Notes: generated by a model from the sequence alone, not told the origin. 64,000 bases of DNA from Candidatus Thermoflexus tengchongensis (GCA_016842085.1 JAEVEX010000073.1:1-64000), one strand, 5' to 3'. Shown: positions 33,242 through 42,979, counted from the first letter of the stretch. A program made the numbers and translations.

Positions 33242-33303
33242 GTCGCTGATCTCTCCCGGAGATGTTTTCCTCCCCTCTTATCCGAATACGGAGGAATGCG
33301 CTC

Positions 33304-34059
33304 TTGTCCGGTTTGATCCGATACACGTTGATTATCCCCTGTTATAACGAAGCGGAAGGCATCCCCCAGCTGCGGGAGGCCCTCCAGCCCGTCATCGAGC
33401 AGCTGATGGCGGACGGTGGGGTGGAGGTCATCTTCGTTGACGATGGCAGCACGGATGGCACCGGCGCTCTCCTGCAGGCGGCCTTCGCGGATTCACCCTT
33501 CGTTCGCATCCTGGCTCACCCCCACAACCTTGGCCTCGGGGCAGCCCTGCGAACTGGCTTCCACGCCGCCCGCGGGGAGATCATTATCACCACAGACAGC
33601 GATGGGACCTATCCCTTCGCGGAGATCCCTCGCCTTCTTCATCACCTGGGAGAGGATGTGGATCTGGTCACTGCCTCACCCTATCATCCGGGCGGCAGCA
33701 TCGAGGGGGTGCCCCCATGGCGGCAGGTTTTCAGCTTCGGAGCTTCCTTCCTTTACCGGCTCATCCTCCGTTCACCGGTCCGCACCTATACGGCATTGTT
33801 CCGCGCCTACCGGCGCCGGGTCGTGGAAACGATATCTATTGAAGCGAATGGTTATGTCGCCGTGGCTGAGATCATGGCCAGGGCGATCCGCGCGGGGTTC
33901 CGTGTGGCTGAATATCCCACTACCCTGCGTGTCCGCCGCTTCGGTCATTCCAAGATGAAAATCCTGCGCACCATCCTGGACCATCTGCGGTTGATGGCTC
34001 GTCTGATCCGCCCGGGCCAGCCCTCCACACCGATCCCGTCCCGCTCTCCTTCTGGATGA
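33304..34059 (+). CDS. Family 2 glycosyltransferase (DPM1-like)
   Basis: A 251-residue GT2 enzyme of the dolichol-phosphate mannosyltransferase type. It has LIIPCYNEAEGIPQL, the VIFVDDGSTDGTG nucleotide-binding segment, HPHNLGLGAALRTGF, and the DSDGTYP metal motif near residue 100. The C-terminal part has the R-x-FGxSKM segment of this group. Such enzymes attach sugars to polyprenyl phosphate at the membrane. TTG 33304 is preferred since GGAGG lies 10 bases ahead; ATG 33262 is the alternative. Confidence 0.85.
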   Translation: MSGLIRYTLIIPCYNEAEGIPQLREALQPVIEQLMADGGVEVIFVDDGSTDGTGALLQAAFADSPFVRILAHPHNLGLGAALRTGFHAARGEIIITTDSDGTYPFAEIPRLLHHLGEDVDLVTASPYHPGGSIEGVPPWRQVFSFGASFLYRLILRSPVRTYTALFRAYRRRVVETISIEANGYVAVAEIMARAIRAGFRVAEYPTTLRVRRFGHSKMKILRTILDHLRLMARLIRPGQPSTPIPSRSPSG

Positions 34060-34161
34060 AAAGTTGATGAAGATCCTGACCACTCCGGGCACACAGAGGA
34101 ATTCATCCTCCAGGCAGGTGCGAGCACCAATGTGGATTTCTTCCTCATCGGAGGCTTCCGT

Positions 34162-34533
34162 ATGAAAGGCGCGCTGGTTTATCTGCTGGTCAGCATCGCC
34201 TGCGCGGTTGTGGGCCAGATCCTTCTGAAACAGGGAATGCGGGTAACAGGGCCAGTGACCCTGAGCCTGTATGGGCTCCCCCATCTGATCATGCAGCTGG
34301 CCACCAACCCGTGGGTGGTGGTCGGGATGAGCCTGTATCTGGGTGGAAGTCTGTTCTGGCTGACCGCGCTATCGCGGCTGGATCTGAGCCTGGCCTATCC
34401 CTTCGCCGGGCTGAACTACGTGCTGATCCTCCTCGCCTCTTATCTCGTGTTTGGCGAGGCCCTGAATCCGATTCGAATTGCCGGAGCGCTGTTGATCGCC
34501 CTGGGGGTCAGCCTGATCGCCCGGAGCATGTGA
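34162..34533 (+). CDS. EmrE/SMR-like membrane protein (ArnE/F type)
   Basis: A 123-residue protein with four membrane helices. SIACAVVGQILLKQGM in the first helix and LDLSLAYPFAGLNYVLILLASYLVFGE in the third are typical of the small multidrug resistance / EamA half-size group. Members in polysaccharide clusters (ArnE/ArnF-like) are thought to flip lipid-linked sugars. The preceding DPM1-like transferase makes that role attractive (inference). ATG 34162 follows GGAGG. Confidence 0.8.
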   Translation: MKGALVYLLVSIACAVVGQILLKQGMRVTGPVTLSLYGLPHLIMQLATNPWVVVGMSLYLGGSLFWLTALSRLDLSLAYPFAGLNYVLILLASYLVFGEALNPIRIAGALLIALGVSLIARSM

Positions 34534-34618
34534 GAGATGAAGATGGCAGGCAGGTGCACCGTATAAGCACCCACCTACCAGTCGGACAGGAACACAATCG
34601 GAGGAAGAAGAGGATGCC

Positions 34619-35923
34619 ATGCGTATTGCGGTGATCGGCGGCGGGATTGTCGGTGTGAGCCTGGCGTATTTTTTGAGCCGGGCCGCGCATCAGGTGGTCC
34701 TGTATGAAGCCAGTGATCAGATCGGCGGCCTGGCAGGGACCATCCGCCTGGGCGATGTGGAGGTTGATCGCTTTTATCACACGATCCTCTCCAGCGATAC
34801 CCACATGCAGGAGCTGGCCGCGGAGCTGGGGATCGCCGATCGGCTTCGCTTCCGGGCTACGGGCTCCGCGTTTTTCCATGAAGGGCGCCTGTATCCCATG
34901 ACGACGCTGCGGGATTTCATGGCCTTCCCGCTCCTGCGAACGGTGGATCGCGCGCGTCTGGGCCTGACGATCCTTGCCGCTTATTTCCATCGCAACTGGC
35001 ATCGCCTGGAGGAGATCAGCGTCGAGGAGTGGCTGATCCGCTGGGGGGGACGACATGCATTTCATCATCTCTGGCGGCCGATGCTGCGAGCCAAGTTCGA
35101 TGGCCGCTTCGAAGACCTTCCCGCCACTTATATCTGGGCACGCCTGATCCGAACTCGCTCCACCCGTCGCGGGGTCTCGCAGCGGGAGATGGCCGGATAT
35201 CTGGTCGGGGGTCATATGACGATGATTCGGGCGATGGCCCGGGCGATTGAGGCTGCGGGAGGTGAGATCCGGCTCCGCACCCCGGCTCAGGAAGTCGTGG
35301 TCTCGAATCGCCGCGTGGTGGGAATCCGGGTAGATGGGGTCACGGAGCCTTGCGAGGCCGCTGTGATCACCCTGCATCCCCCGCTGGTCCCGCGCCTGCT
35401 TCCTGGAATCGAGGAACCATGGGTAGAAGACCTCCGCTCATGGCGATACCTGGGTGTGGTGTGCGTCCTCCTGGCCCTGGATCGGCCGCTGACCGATTAC
35501 TGGACCATCTACATCACCGATGAGTCGGTGCCCTTCACCGGTGTGATCGAAACCACCCATTACATTGATCCGGCTGATGTAGGCGGCCATCACCTGGTCT
35601 ACCTGCCCAAATACGTGGCCTGGGATTCCCCGTGGCTTCAACGGAGCGACTCGGAGATCCTGGAGGCATGGCTGGAACATCTTCAGCGGATGTTCCCTGA
35701 GTTCCGGCCGGAATGGATCCGCCATGCGCGGGTGCATCGGGAGCGCTATGTGGAGCCACTGTTCCATCGAGGCCAGTGGCGACGCATTCCACCACTGGCC
35801 CCGCCGATCAGGGGCCTCTTCCTGGTCAACCTGACCCAGATCTACCCGGCCCTGACCAACGGGGAATCCCTCACCCGCCATGCCCGCCGGGCAGCAGAGG
35901 AGATTCAGACTCGCATGACATGA
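34619..35923 (+). CDS. FAD-dependent amine-oxidase-fold oxidoreductase
   Basis: A 434-residue flavoprotein. The FAD-binding start IAVIGGGIVGVSLAYFLSRAAHQVVLYEASDQIGGLAGT has the GxGxxG and GG-A motifs of the protoporphyrinogen-oxidase / amine-oxidase family. VGGHMTMIRAMARAI and the C-terminal FLVNLTQIYPALTNGES end fit the same fold. Homologues in polysaccharide clusters are annotated only as NAD(P)/FAD oxidoreductases. The acceptor substrate is unknown. AGGAAGAAGAGG precedes the ATG. Confidence 0.8.
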   Translation: MRIAVIGGGIVGVSLAYFLSRAAHQVVLYEASDQIGGLAGTIRLGDVEVDRFYHTILSSDTHMQELAAELGIADRLRFRATGSAFFHEGRLYPMTTLRDFMAFPLLRTVDRARLGLTILAAYFHRNWHRLEEISVEEWLIRWGGRHAFHHLWRPMLRAKFDGRFEDLPATYIWARLIRTRSTRRGVSQREMAGYLVGGHMTMIRAMARAIEAAGGEIRLRTPAQEVVVSNRRVVGIRVDGVTEPCEAAVITLHPPLVPRLLPGIEEPWVEDLRSWRYLGVVCVLLALDRPLTDYWTIYITDESVPFTGVIETTHYIDPADVGGHHLVYLPKYVAWDSPWLQRSDSEILEAWLEHLQRMFPEFRPEWIRHARVHRERYVEPLFHRGQWRRIPPLAPPIRGLFLVNLTQIYPALTNGESLTRHARRAAEEIQTRMT

Positions 35924-35979
35924 GAAGGCGTAAGCCTTGCCTGATTTTTTACTTTGGGCAAAGAGGAGGAGCTGTCGAC

Positions 35980-37461
35980 ATGCGAAATGAAGCGTTGCCC
36001 TCCGAATGGATCCGTCTGGAATCCATAGCGCGGGCGCAGGAAGCCGAATGGCTTACCCTCCGTGTGGGGCTGATCGTGGTCGACGCCCTCGCGTTGCTGA
36101 TCGCGTTTTCCTTGTCCTATCTGGTTCGATTTGAGTCCCGCCTGCCTGTCTTTTATCAGCCCGAGAGCCCGCCGGTTCGCTACTATGGCCTGCTGATGGC
36201 GGCCCTTATCCCGGTGTGGTTGCTGATCTTTGCCGCCCACCGGCTCTATGCGCCGGATCATCTCTTCCACGGAACCTCGGAATACATGCGGGTGATCCAG
36301 GCAGCCAGCATGGGGATGATGGCGGCGATCATCGCCAGCTTCATGGAGCCCGCCCTGGTGATCGCGCGGGGATGGCTGTTGCTATCCTGGATCCTCGCCA
36401 TCGGAATGGTAGGGCTCGCCCGTTTCCTGACCCGTCGGGCCGTCTATGCCCTCCGGGCCCGGGGAAAGTTCATGGTGCCTGCCCTGATCGTGGGCGCGGA
36501 TGAGGAAGCCCGTATGGTGGCGGAACAAATCCGCTCCTCTCCGATCTCCGGGATGATCCTCCTGGGCGTCCTGGACCCCCACCTCCCCCGCGGGAAGGAG
36601 ATGCTGCCTGGCCTGCCCGTGTTGGGCAACCTGACGGATCTTCCCCGTCTCATCGAGCAATTCGGGGTTCGGGAAGTCATCATCTCGGCCAGCGCCCTTC
36701 CCCGGGAAGTTCTGGTCGAACTCTTCCGCACTTTTGCCTTCCACCCGCAGGTGAATCTGCGGCTTTCCTCTGGACTCTATGAGCTTCTGGCCACTGGAAC
36801 GGAGGTTCGGGAGGTGATGGGAGTTCCCCTGCTCTACTGGAGACGGCTCCGGCTCTCGCCGCTGGAACGGTTCCTCAAAGCGGTGATGGATTACACCCTG
36901 GCGACCGTTGCGTTGATCCTTCTCGCACCGCTCCTTGTGCTGATCGCGCTGGTCATCAGGCTGGATTCGCCCGGACCTGTGCTTTACCGACGGCGTGTGG
37001 TCGGATTGGGGGGCAAACTCTTCGACGCATTTAAATTTCGCACCATGGTGATCAATGCGGAGGATATTCTGAAGCAGAATCCTGCCCTCAAAGAAGCCTT
37101 CGAACAAAACTATAAACTGCGGGATGATCCGCGGGTGACCCGGGTGGGGCGGTTCCTGCGGCGCTGGAGCCTGGACGAACTTCCACAATTATTTAACGTC
37201 CTGCGGGGCGAGATGAGCCTGGTAGGGCCGCGGATGCTGACACCGGAGGAGATCTCCCGCTATGGGCGCTGGGCATTAAATCTGCTCACGGTGAAGCCGG
37301 GCATCACCGGGCTCTGGCAGGTCTCCGGGCGAGCGGATCTCCCCTACAGCGAACGGGTGAGGCTGGATCTCTTTTACATTCGCAACTACAGCCTGTGGCT
37401 GGATCTCGCCATCCTGGCCCAGACCATCCCGGCGGTGATCCGAAAGCGAGGGGCCTATTGA
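35980..37461 (+). CDS. Polyprenyl-phosphate glycosyl-1-phosphate transferase (WcaJ/WbaP type)
   Basis: A 493-residue enzyme that starts lipid-linked sugar assembly by moving a sugar-1-phosphate onto undecaprenyl phosphate. Four N-terminal membrane helices (about 30-150) precede a CoA-binding-like Rossmann region ([19 protein letters not shown]). A membrane helix near 310-335 leads into the bacterial sugar-transferase domain: [60 protein letters not shown] and [12 protein letters not shown]. All core motifs are intact. AGAGGAGG lies about 12 bases ahead. Its last seven bases overlap the convergent nuclease-like gene. Confidence 0.92.
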   Translation: MRNEALPSEWIRLESIARAQEAEWLTLRVGLIVVDALALLIAFSLSYLVRFESRLPVFYQPESPPVRYYGLLMAALIPVWLLIFAAHRLYAPDHLFHGTSEYMRVIQAASMGMMAAIIASFMEPALVIARGWLLLSWILAIGMVGLARFLTRRAVYALRARGKFMVPALIVGADEEARMVAEQIRSSPISGMILLGVLDPHLPRGKEMLPGLPVLGNLTDLPRLIEQFGVREVIISASALPREVLVELFRTFAFHPQVNLRLSSGLYELLATGTEVREVMGVPLLYWRRLRLSPLERFLKAVMDYTLATVALILLAPLLVLIALVIRLDSPGPVLYRRRVVGLGGKLFDAFKFRTMVINAEDILKQNPALKEAFEQNYKLRDDPRVTRVGRFLRRWSLDELPQLFNVLRGEMSLVGPRMLTPEEISRYGRWALNLLTVKPGITGLWQVSGRADLPYSERVRLDLFYIRNYSLWLDLAILAQTIPAVIRKRGAY

Positions 37462-38228
37462 ATATGCTCGGCAGAAGTCGTTCGGGGTGGAACCACCTCT
37501 CCTCGTCGGGCCTCATACAGACCCACCCCCAGATCCCCAGCGATCGTGTCTGCCCCGGCGTAAACCGCCAGTCCGAAAACAGCGGGAACTACCGGCTCCG
37601 GGAATCCCTGCCGTTGCAGCCAGCTCCGAAAGCCTGGATCCCTGATCCTCTCCAGTGCCTGCTCAAAGGGCCGACGACCCCACACCCGTCCCTTCACCTC
37701 CACAATCAGAGTGAACCGATGGCCCTCCGCTTCCTCCACCTCCAGGACCAGATCGGCCTCCCCATCGAATTGCACCATAGCGCTCCGCCGCACCTGACGG
37801 CCTGTCAGGGCCAGAAACCGGGGCATGAGATCCTCAGCCATGTTTTCGTGCACCAGCCCCCATCGCTCCTCTATCCGACCCACCACCCGCCGTAGCTCTC
37901 GCATCTCTTCCGTCAATGCCGCGATCTGCGCTTCCACCTTCTCTATCCGCTCCGTCAATGCCGCGATCTGCGCCTCCACCTTCTCCATCCGCTCCGTCAG
38001 CGCCGCGATCTGCCGGCTGTTCTCCCCAAGGACCTCCCAGACTCGCTCGAACTCCTCATGGATCTCCAGCCGAAGGCGCTCCACCTGCGCGGGGAGAGCC
38101 AGAAGGTCCTCCGTCAACAACTTGCGGCGCACCTCCTCCCGGAACGCCGGATCGCGATCCAGAAGCTCTAAAAACTTCATACGAAACACAGGATCCTGAA
38201 GCAGCTCCTCGATCATCTGAGGGGTCAT
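37455..38228 (-). CDS. Coiled-coil protein with PD-(D/E)XK-like domain
   Basis: A 257-residue protein related in layout to the gene at 14747. The N-terminal helices are followed by a coiled coil (about 45-125) made of 14-residue units ALTERIEKVEAQIA. The C-terminal domain has GEADLVLEVEE and FTLIVEVKGRVWG, the D-x(n)-ExK pattern of restriction-nuclease-like folds. Cellular role unknown. It has its own promoter and converges on the wcaJ-type gene with a seven-base overlap. Confidence 0.65.
   Translation of the reverse strand: MTPQMIEELLQDPVFRMKFLELLDRDPAFREEVRRKLLTEDLLALPAQVERLRLEIHEEFERVWEVLGENSRQIAALTERMEKVEAQIAALTERIEKVEAQIAALTEEMRELRRVVGRIEERWGLVHENMAEDLMPRFLALTGRQVRRSAMVQFDGEADLVLEVEEAEGHRFTLIVEVKGRVWGRRPFEQALERIRDPGFRSWLQRQGFPEPVVPAVFGLAVYAGADTIAGDLGVGLYEARRGEVVPPRTTSAEHIQ
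37909..38012. repeat. 42-base tandem repeat inside the coiled-coil gene
   Basis: Two full 42-base copies (37909-37950 and 37951-37992) and a partial third. Each encodes one 14-residue heptad pair of the coiled coil. This is in-gene expansion, not a CRISPR array. Confidence 0.85.
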
Positions 38229-38261
38229 GGGCCGGCCCTCCCGCTCTATCGGTCTTTTCTC

Positions 38262-38291
38262 AAGTTAACATGGGTCACGAGAGACTGTCAA
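38262..38291 (-). promoter_or_regulatory. Promoter of the coiled-coil nuclease-like gene
   Basis: On the minus strand, TTGACA and TAACTT are separated by 18 bases, about 35 bases upstream of the start codon at 38228. Confidence 0.6.
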
Positions 38292-38377
38292 CCCGCCCTG
38301 TCGCTTCCCAGGGGCGTTGCAAGCTTCATTTCAGACCAATGCCATCCGCATCGACTTCACGAGGCGGGATGTATTGT

Positions 38378-38407
38378 TCGACAAAAGATTCCCTTCCGCG
38401 TTAGAAT
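38378..38407 (+). promoter_or_regulatory. Promoter of the ttuA-like gene
   Basis: TCGACA and TAGAAT are spaced by 18 bases, ending 44 bases before the ATG at 38451. This is a reasonable but not perfect sigma-70 match. Confidence 0.5.
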
Positions 38408-38450
38408 GACACTGATTACGGGAGAACCAGCAAAGGAGGGACGCCTCACC

Positions 38451-39425
38451 ATGGCGATTCGCTGTCGGAAATGCGGCCGCGAGGCGGCCATCATGATGCG
38501 CCAGCACCGGCTGGCTCTGTGCGATGAGCACTATCTGGAATGGTTTGTGGAGCAGACCGAGCGGACCATCCGGATGTTCCGGATGTTCGATCGCTCGGAG
38601 CGGGTACTGGTGGCCGTCTCGGGAGGGAAGGACTCTCTGAGCCTGTGGGATGTATTGTTGCGTCTGGGCTATCAGGCGGATGGGCTTTACATCGGTCTGG
38701 GCATCGACGGCGGCATCCGCTACTCCGATCAGTCCTATGAAAAATGCCGACGCTTTGTGGAGGAACGCTGGCCGGACGCCCGGCTCATTGTGGTGGACGT
38801 CAAAGAGGTTTACGGGGAGACGATCCCGGAGGTCGCTGCCCGAACCCTGCGAGGTCGGGATAAGCCGTGCGCCGTATGCGGACTGATCAAGCGCTACATT
38901 ATGAACCGCGTCGCATATGATGGCGGCTACGCGGCCCTGGCGACAGGACACAATCTGGATGATGAGGTCGCTGTGCTCTTTGGCAATGTGATGAACTGGC
39001 AGGTCGGCTACATGGCCCGCCAGGGGCCTGTGCTGCCCGCCTCCCGCCCGGGCTTCGCCCGCAAGGTAAAACCCTTCTGCCGCTTTTACGAGCGGGAAAC
39101 CGCCGCCTATGCCCTGCTCCGGGGCATCGATTATATTTACGATGAATGTCCATACGCGGAGGGCTCCACCAGCATTGCCTATAAGGAGTGGCTGGCGAAA
39201 CTCGAGGAGGAACGCCCGGGCACCAAGCTTCGCTTCTATCTGGGCTTCCTGAAGGCAAAGGAGGAGGGCCTGATCGCCTTCCGGACTGATGAGGCAGAGC
39301 TGCACGCCTGTGAGAAGTGCGGGCAGCCCACCTCGGCGCCGGGGATCTGCGCATTCTGCCGGCTCTGGGAACGTCGACGGCCTGCCCGCACGCTCGCCGC
39401 GCCAGTTCTGTCTGTGGGGGAATAA
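38451..39425 (+). CDS. ttuA: tRNA 2-thiouridine synthetase of the TtuA/TtcA group
   Basis: A 324-residue tRNA-thiolating enzyme. The N-terminal zinc finger (CRKCGREAAIMM...LCDEHYL) is the mark of the TtuA side of the family. VAVSGGKDSLSL is the PP-loop for ATP. CAVCG and the later CPYAEG supply cysteines for the [4Fe-4S] cluster, ATGHNLDDEVAVLF is the second ATP motif, and a C-terminal zinc finger (CEKCGQPTSAPGICAFC) closes the protein. TtuA makes the 2-thio group of ribothymidine-54, which stabilises tRNA in thermophiles. AAAGGAGGG precedes the ATG, and it is followed by a BtuF-like gene after 3 bases. Confidence 0.85.
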   Translation: MAIRCRKCGREAAIMMRQHRLALCDEHYLEWFVEQTERTIRMFRMFDRSERVLVAVSGGKDSLSLWDVLLRLGYQADGLYIGLGIDGGIRYSDQSYEKCRRFVEERWPDARLIVVDVKEVYGETIPEVAARTLRGRDKPCAVCGLIKRYIMNRVAYDGGYAALATGHNLDDEVAVLFGNVMNWQVGYMARQGPVLPASRPGFARKVKPFCRFYERETAAYALLRGIDYIYDECPYAEGSTSIAYKEWLAKLEEERPGTKLRFYLGFLKAKEEGLIAFRTDEAELHACEKCGQPTSAPGICAFCRLWERRRPARTLAAPVLSVGE

Positions 39426-39428
39426 AGC

Positions 39429-40367
39429 ATGCGCATTGTCTCCCTTCTTCCCGGAGCCACCGAGCTGGTCTGTGCCCTGGGGCTGGAGGAGCAGCTGGTG
39501 GGCATCTCTCACGAATGCGATTTCCCGCCCGAGGTGGTCGCCCACCTGCCCCGCTTGACACGCAGCACCCTTCCTGAAGGTCTCTCCGACCCTGCCGCGA
39601 TCGATGCAGCGGTTCGGGAGAAGGCTCAAAAGGGCGAGCCGCTTTACATAATCGACGAGGAGCAGCTCGCCGCCCTGGAACCCGATCTGATCCTCACCCA
39701 GGCCCTGTGCGAGGTCTGCGCTGTCCCTCAGGGCCAGGCCGCCCGGGCTTCCGTTCGGCTCCGCCGCCCACCCCGCACGATCGCTGTGAACACCTACCGT
39801 CTGGAGGATCTCTTCGAAAGTCTGCGGCAGATCGCGGAGGCCGCAGGGGTTCCCGAGCGGGCGGAATCTCGAATCCGGGAATGGCGCCATCGCCTGGCTC
39901 GGGTGGAAGGGGCTGTGGCCGGGGCCCCCCGGCCACGAGTCCTGATGCTCGAGTGGCTGGATCCCCCTTTCAGCTGCGGCCACTGGATTCCAGAGATGGT
40001 AACGATCGCGGGAGGGACTGAGGTGATCGGGCAGGCCGGGGAGCCCTCCCGCCGGATTCGCTGGGAGGAAGTGGACAGGGCGAAACCGGAGGTGATCGCC
40101 CTCATCCCATGCGGGTATCGCCTGAACGAGGTCATCGCGGCTCAGCCCCTCCTGGAGCGCCTGCCTTTCTGGGATCGGATCCCAGCGGTGCAGAGGGGCC
40201 AGGTCTATGCCTTAGACGCCTCAGCGTATTTCAGCCGGCCCGGTCCTCGCACCATCGATGGCATTGAACTGCTTGCCGCCCTGTTCCATCCGGATCGCTT
40301 TCATACCCCCCTGGTGAAACAGGCAGCTCAACGCCTATCGCACCCCACCCTTTCCCCCATCGGGTAA
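39429..40367 (+). CDS. BtuF-like cobalamin/iron-complex binding protein
   Basis: A 312-residue periplasmic-binding-protein type III fold. It opens MRIVSLLPGATELVCALGLEEQLVGISHECD, the typical first lobe of BtuF-like proteins, and has DLILTQALCEVCAVPQ and the C-terminal ISxPGPRTIDGIELLA-like segment. It lacks a signal peptide, so it is probably cytoplasmic, unlike transporter-linked BtuF. Cysteines in CEVC and the SCGHW motif are typical of this no-signal subgroup, whose role is unknown. It follows ttuA after 3 bases. Confidence 0.8.
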   Translation: MRIVSLLPGATELVCALGLEEQLVGISHECDFPPEVVAHLPRLTRSTLPEGLSDPAAIDAAVREKAQKGEPLYIIDEEQLAALEPDLILTQALCEVCAVPQGQAARASVRLRRPPRTIAVNTYRLEDLFESLRQIAEAAGVPERAESRIREWRHRLARVEGAVAGAPRPRVLMLEWLDPPFSCGHWIPEMVTIAGGTEVIGQAGEPSRRIRWEEVDRAKPEVIALIPCGYRLNEVIAAQPLLERLPFWDRIPAVQRGQVYALDASAYFSRPGPRTIDGIELLAALFHPDRFHTPLVKQAAQRLSHPTLSPIG

Positions 40368-40381
40368 AGAGGAGGTCGGGG

Positions 40382-40495
40382 ATGCAGTTCTGGCAGGACC
40401 TGATGATTTTCGCCGGAATCTATGCGCTGGTCTTCACATGGATCTGGCGGCGGCTCCAGCGCCGGCGGCCTTCTGGATCCTCGCATGACACCTGA
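40382..40495 (+). CDS. Single-helix membrane micropeptide (37 residues)
   Basis: MQFWQDLMIFAGIYALVFTW and then a strongly basic RRLQRRRP tail: one membrane helix with a positive cytoplasmic end. A GAGGAGGT ribosome site lies about 6 bases ahead of the ATG and the gene sits 14 bases after the BtuF-like stop, so translation is likely. No family is recognised. Confidence 0.55.
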   Translation: MQFWQDLMIFAGIYALVFTWIWRRLQRRRPSGSSHDT

Positions 40496-40627
40496 TCCTG
40501 CGTGAACAGCTCCTTCGAGTCTGTGGATCGACCCTTGCCCCTCATGCAGATTTATGGGTGGGCGCGCTGGAGACATGCTCTCCATGCAGATGCGTCATCT
40601 CTGGAAACACCAGGAGGGATCACACCC

Positions 40628-41155
40628 TTGCTGGAAGAACGTGCGCCACGCCTGCGAGAGCCGCTTATCGTCCTGGCCGTGCTGGCCATAGGGCTGGTCT
40701 GGGGCGTGAACGCCCTGACCAATCGGGATCCCCTCTGGTTCTGGCCCTGGTTCAACGGGAGGGCTGCGGAGATCCGGATCACCGCCGCGGGCCGCGAATA
40801 TGTATTCACGCCCGGGATGCCTGGCTATGAGCGGCTCAACGAGGCACTGAATCGGATTCTTTCCGGCCCCAACATCGAGGGATATGAACCCCACATTGGG
40901 CTCTCCGAAACCACTCTTTCGGAATACCGGCAGGGGATGGACGCGCTGACCGTGTGGGCTCACTATGATCCCCCCGCTCAGATCCATACAGCCTATTTCT
41001 TTCCGAAAGCCGATTTGCTGATCATTCCCTTGAAGGGGCCTCATGCGGAATTGCGTCCGGTCTTCGGTGCGTTTCGGGGCGTGATCCGTCTGGGCGCGCT
41101 ACGCCTGCGAGATCGTCAGATGCTGGAGAAGGCCATCCAGGAGGTGCTCCCGTGA
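40628..41155 (+). CDS. Membrane-anchored hypothetical protein
   Basis: A 175-residue protein with one N-terminal membrane helix (LIVLAVLAIGLVWGV) and an extracytoplasmic domain of mixed strands (EIRITAAGREYVFTPG, then a DALTVWAHYDPP segment). No family recognised. TTG 40628 is chosen since AGGAGGGA lies 9 bases ahead; upstream in-frame codons GTG 40502 and ATG 40544 lack such a site. The stop overlaps the GTG of the Nudix gene by four bases. Confidence 0.65.
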   Translation: MLEERAPRLREPLIVLAVLAIGLVWGVNALTNRDPLWFWPWFNGRAAEIRITAAGREYVFTPGMPGYERLNEALNRILSGPNIEGYEPHIGLSETTLSEYRQGMDALTVWAHYDPPAQIHTAYFFPKADLLIIPLKGPHAELRPVFGAFRGVIRLGALRLRDRQMLEKAIQEVLP

Positions 41156-41754
41156 ATCGCCCGCTGATTGCGCCCTCCGAACTGGAAACCCTCACCGCCC
41201 AGTTCGGACCACAGCCGCATCAGCATGCAACGGTCATTGCAGATGGATGGTGGGAAGAGGTGCGCCAGAGCCTGAGCCGGCGCCGGGGAGAGGTTCTCAT
41301 GGTCATCCAGCGGCCGGGGGGTGAAATTCTGGTTCATACGAAAGCGTTTTATCCCCCGAAAGCCTACCGGTTGCTAACAGGGGGTATCGGATGGGAGGAG
41401 ACCGCATGGGCTGCTCTTTATCGGGAGATCAACGAGGAGACTGGCCTGCCTGTGCACTCGGCAATGTGGTGGGGTCTGATCACTTACACCCTCTACCCCT
41501 CAGAGGCGGGCCGGGACCAGGGCATCCCCTTTGTTTCATTCGTCTTCCATGTCCATACGGAAGGAGAGCCCCGGGCAGCGGATCGGGCCGAGCAGATCAC
41601 CGCCTTCCGCTGGATCCCCCCGGAAGCCCTTCCCGAGATCGCCCGTCGTCTGGAGTCCCTGGATGCCCCATGGCGGGGCTGGGGCATCTTTCGCGCCATT
41701 GGCCATCGTTTCGTCTGGGAGCATCACCGTGACCGATTGCTCCTTGGGCCGTAA
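41152..41754 (+). CDS. Nudix hydrolase
   Basis: A 200-residue Nudix-fold pyrophosphohydrolase. The Nudix box GIGWEETAWAALYREINEETGL (G-x5-E-x7-REVxEExGL) lies at about residues 77-98 and is complete. These enzymes cleave nucleoside diphosphates linked to another group; the substrate cannot be told. GTG start, overlapping the previous stop. It may serve a nucleotide-sugar or tRNA-related metabolite. Confidence 0.87.
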   Translation: MNRPLIAPSELETLTAQFGPQPHQHATVIADGWWEEVRQSLSRRRGEVLMVIQRPGGEILVHTKAFYPPKAYRLLTGGIGWEETAWAALYREINEETGLPVHSAMWWGLITYTLYPSEAGRDQGIPFVSFVFHVHTEGEPRAADRAEQITAFRWIPPEALPEIARRLESLDAPWRGWGIFRAIGHRFVWEHHRDRLLLGP

Positions 41755-41898
41755 CGATTCTCCACAGGGCGTTTAAGGGGCCGTGTGGAACGCACGCTGC
41801 CTGCCCCCAAACGCCATGGATCCTCCATTCTCGGAAGTCGCTCCAAGAGGGAGTCATGATCGCTTCGCCGGATAGGGGGATAGGGGGAGATATTTTTC

Positions 41899-41935
41899 GC
41901 GGGGTGTGGGCTGCCGAAGGTAGCCCGCACCCCGC
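41899..41935. terminator. Shared hairpin between Nudix and mreB genes
   Basis: 14-base arms (41899-41912 and 41922-41935) pair with a single G-T position around a 9-base loop, between two converging genes. The hairpin is preceded by TATTTTT on the plus strand. Confidence 0.6.
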
Positions 41936-41956
41936 AACAATTCCGTCAGCGGTGAG

Positions 41957-42979
41957 CTATATCGAAGACCAGAGCGTGGTTAGTGTGCGCTGGAACAGAT
42001 GGATGTGCTCGAGGGCCTTCCCGGCTCCCATCGCCACGCAGGCCATAGGAGCATCCGCCACATAAGCGGGAACTCCTGTTTGCTGAGTCAGAAACTCATC
42101 GATCCGCCGGAGCATCGCTCCTCCGCCCACCAGGGCCATCCCTCGGTCGATGATATCTGCGGCCAGCTCCGGCGGCGTCCGTTCCAGAACAGCCCGAACC
42201 ACCCCGATGACGGCCTGGAGAGGCTCCTGGATCGCTTCCAGCACCTCATCCGAACTCAGGGTGATGGTGCGCGGCAGGCCCGTAACCAGATCCCTCCCCT
42301 GCACCTCCATCGTCAGGGGAGGATCCAGCGGAAGGGCTGTTCCGATCTGGATCTTCACCTGCTCCGCCGTTGGCTCTCCAATCGCCATATTATATTTCCG
42401 GCGCACATAACCGATAATGGCCTCATCCATCCGGATGCCGCCCACCCGAACCGAGTGGGCGGTTACAATCCCCAGCATGGAGATCACAGCCGCCTCCGTC
42501 GTGCCGCCACCCAGATCAACCACCATATTGCCCGTAGGGGTATCCACCGGCAGCCCCGCTCCCAGGGCGGCAGCCAGGGGCTCGGGGATCAGATAAACAT
42601 GGCCAGGATGGGCGCCTGCGGCCACAGCCGCCTCATGTACCGCGCGGCTCTCCACGCTGGTCACCCCGTAGGGGACTGAAATCATTACATGGGGGCGAAA
42701 AAGGCGGATCGGTCCGCAAACCTTAGCGATGAAATACCGGAGCATCCGCTCCGTCACATAATAATCCGCGATCACCCCATCCCGAAGAGGCCGGATGACC
42801 TCAATAATCTCCGGGGTGCGGCCATACATCGCCCGGGCCTCTTCCCCAACCGCCAGGATCTCATCCCCATCCACAGGCATGGCCACCACAGAGGGTTCCT
42901 GAAGGACAATCCCCCGGCCGACCTCATAGACCAGCACATTCGCAGTTCCCAGATCGATCCCTAAACGCTTGGTTAGCAT
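41957..42979 (-). CDS. mreB: Rod-shape-determining protein MreB
   Basis: A 340-residue actin-like protein that forms filaments under the membrane to guide wall growth and cell shape. It has [12 protein letters not shown] (phosphate 1), [14 protein letters not shown] (phosphate 2) and [13 protein letters not shown] (adenosine) motifs, and AQVKIQIG-like [10 protein letters not shown] typical of MreB. The length is normal. mreC/mreD do not follow: the next genes on either side are Nudix and atpC. The ATG start is preceded by a short AT-rich region. Confidence 0.9.
   Translation of the reverse strand: MLTKRLGIDLGTANVLVYEVGRGIVLQEPSVVAMPVDGDEILAVGEEARAMYGRTPEIIEVIRPLRDGVIADYYVTERMLRYFIAKVCGPIRLFRPHVMISVPYGVTSVESRAVHEAAVAAGAHPGHVYLIPEPLAAALGAGLPVDTPTGNMVVDLGGGTTEAAVISMLGIVTAHSVRVGGIRMDEAIIGYVRRKYNMAIGEPTAEQVKIQIGTALPLDPPLTMEVQGRDLVTGLPRTITLSSDEVLEAIQEPLQAVIGVVRAVLERTPPELAADIIDRGMALVGGGAMLRRIDEFLTQQTGVPAYVADAPMACVAMGAGKALEHIHLFQRTLTTLWSSI

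Noticed and set aside
37909-38012. Regular repeats that might suggest a CRISPR array
   Set aside because: The copies are directly adjacent without spacers and encode coiled-coil heptads in frame.
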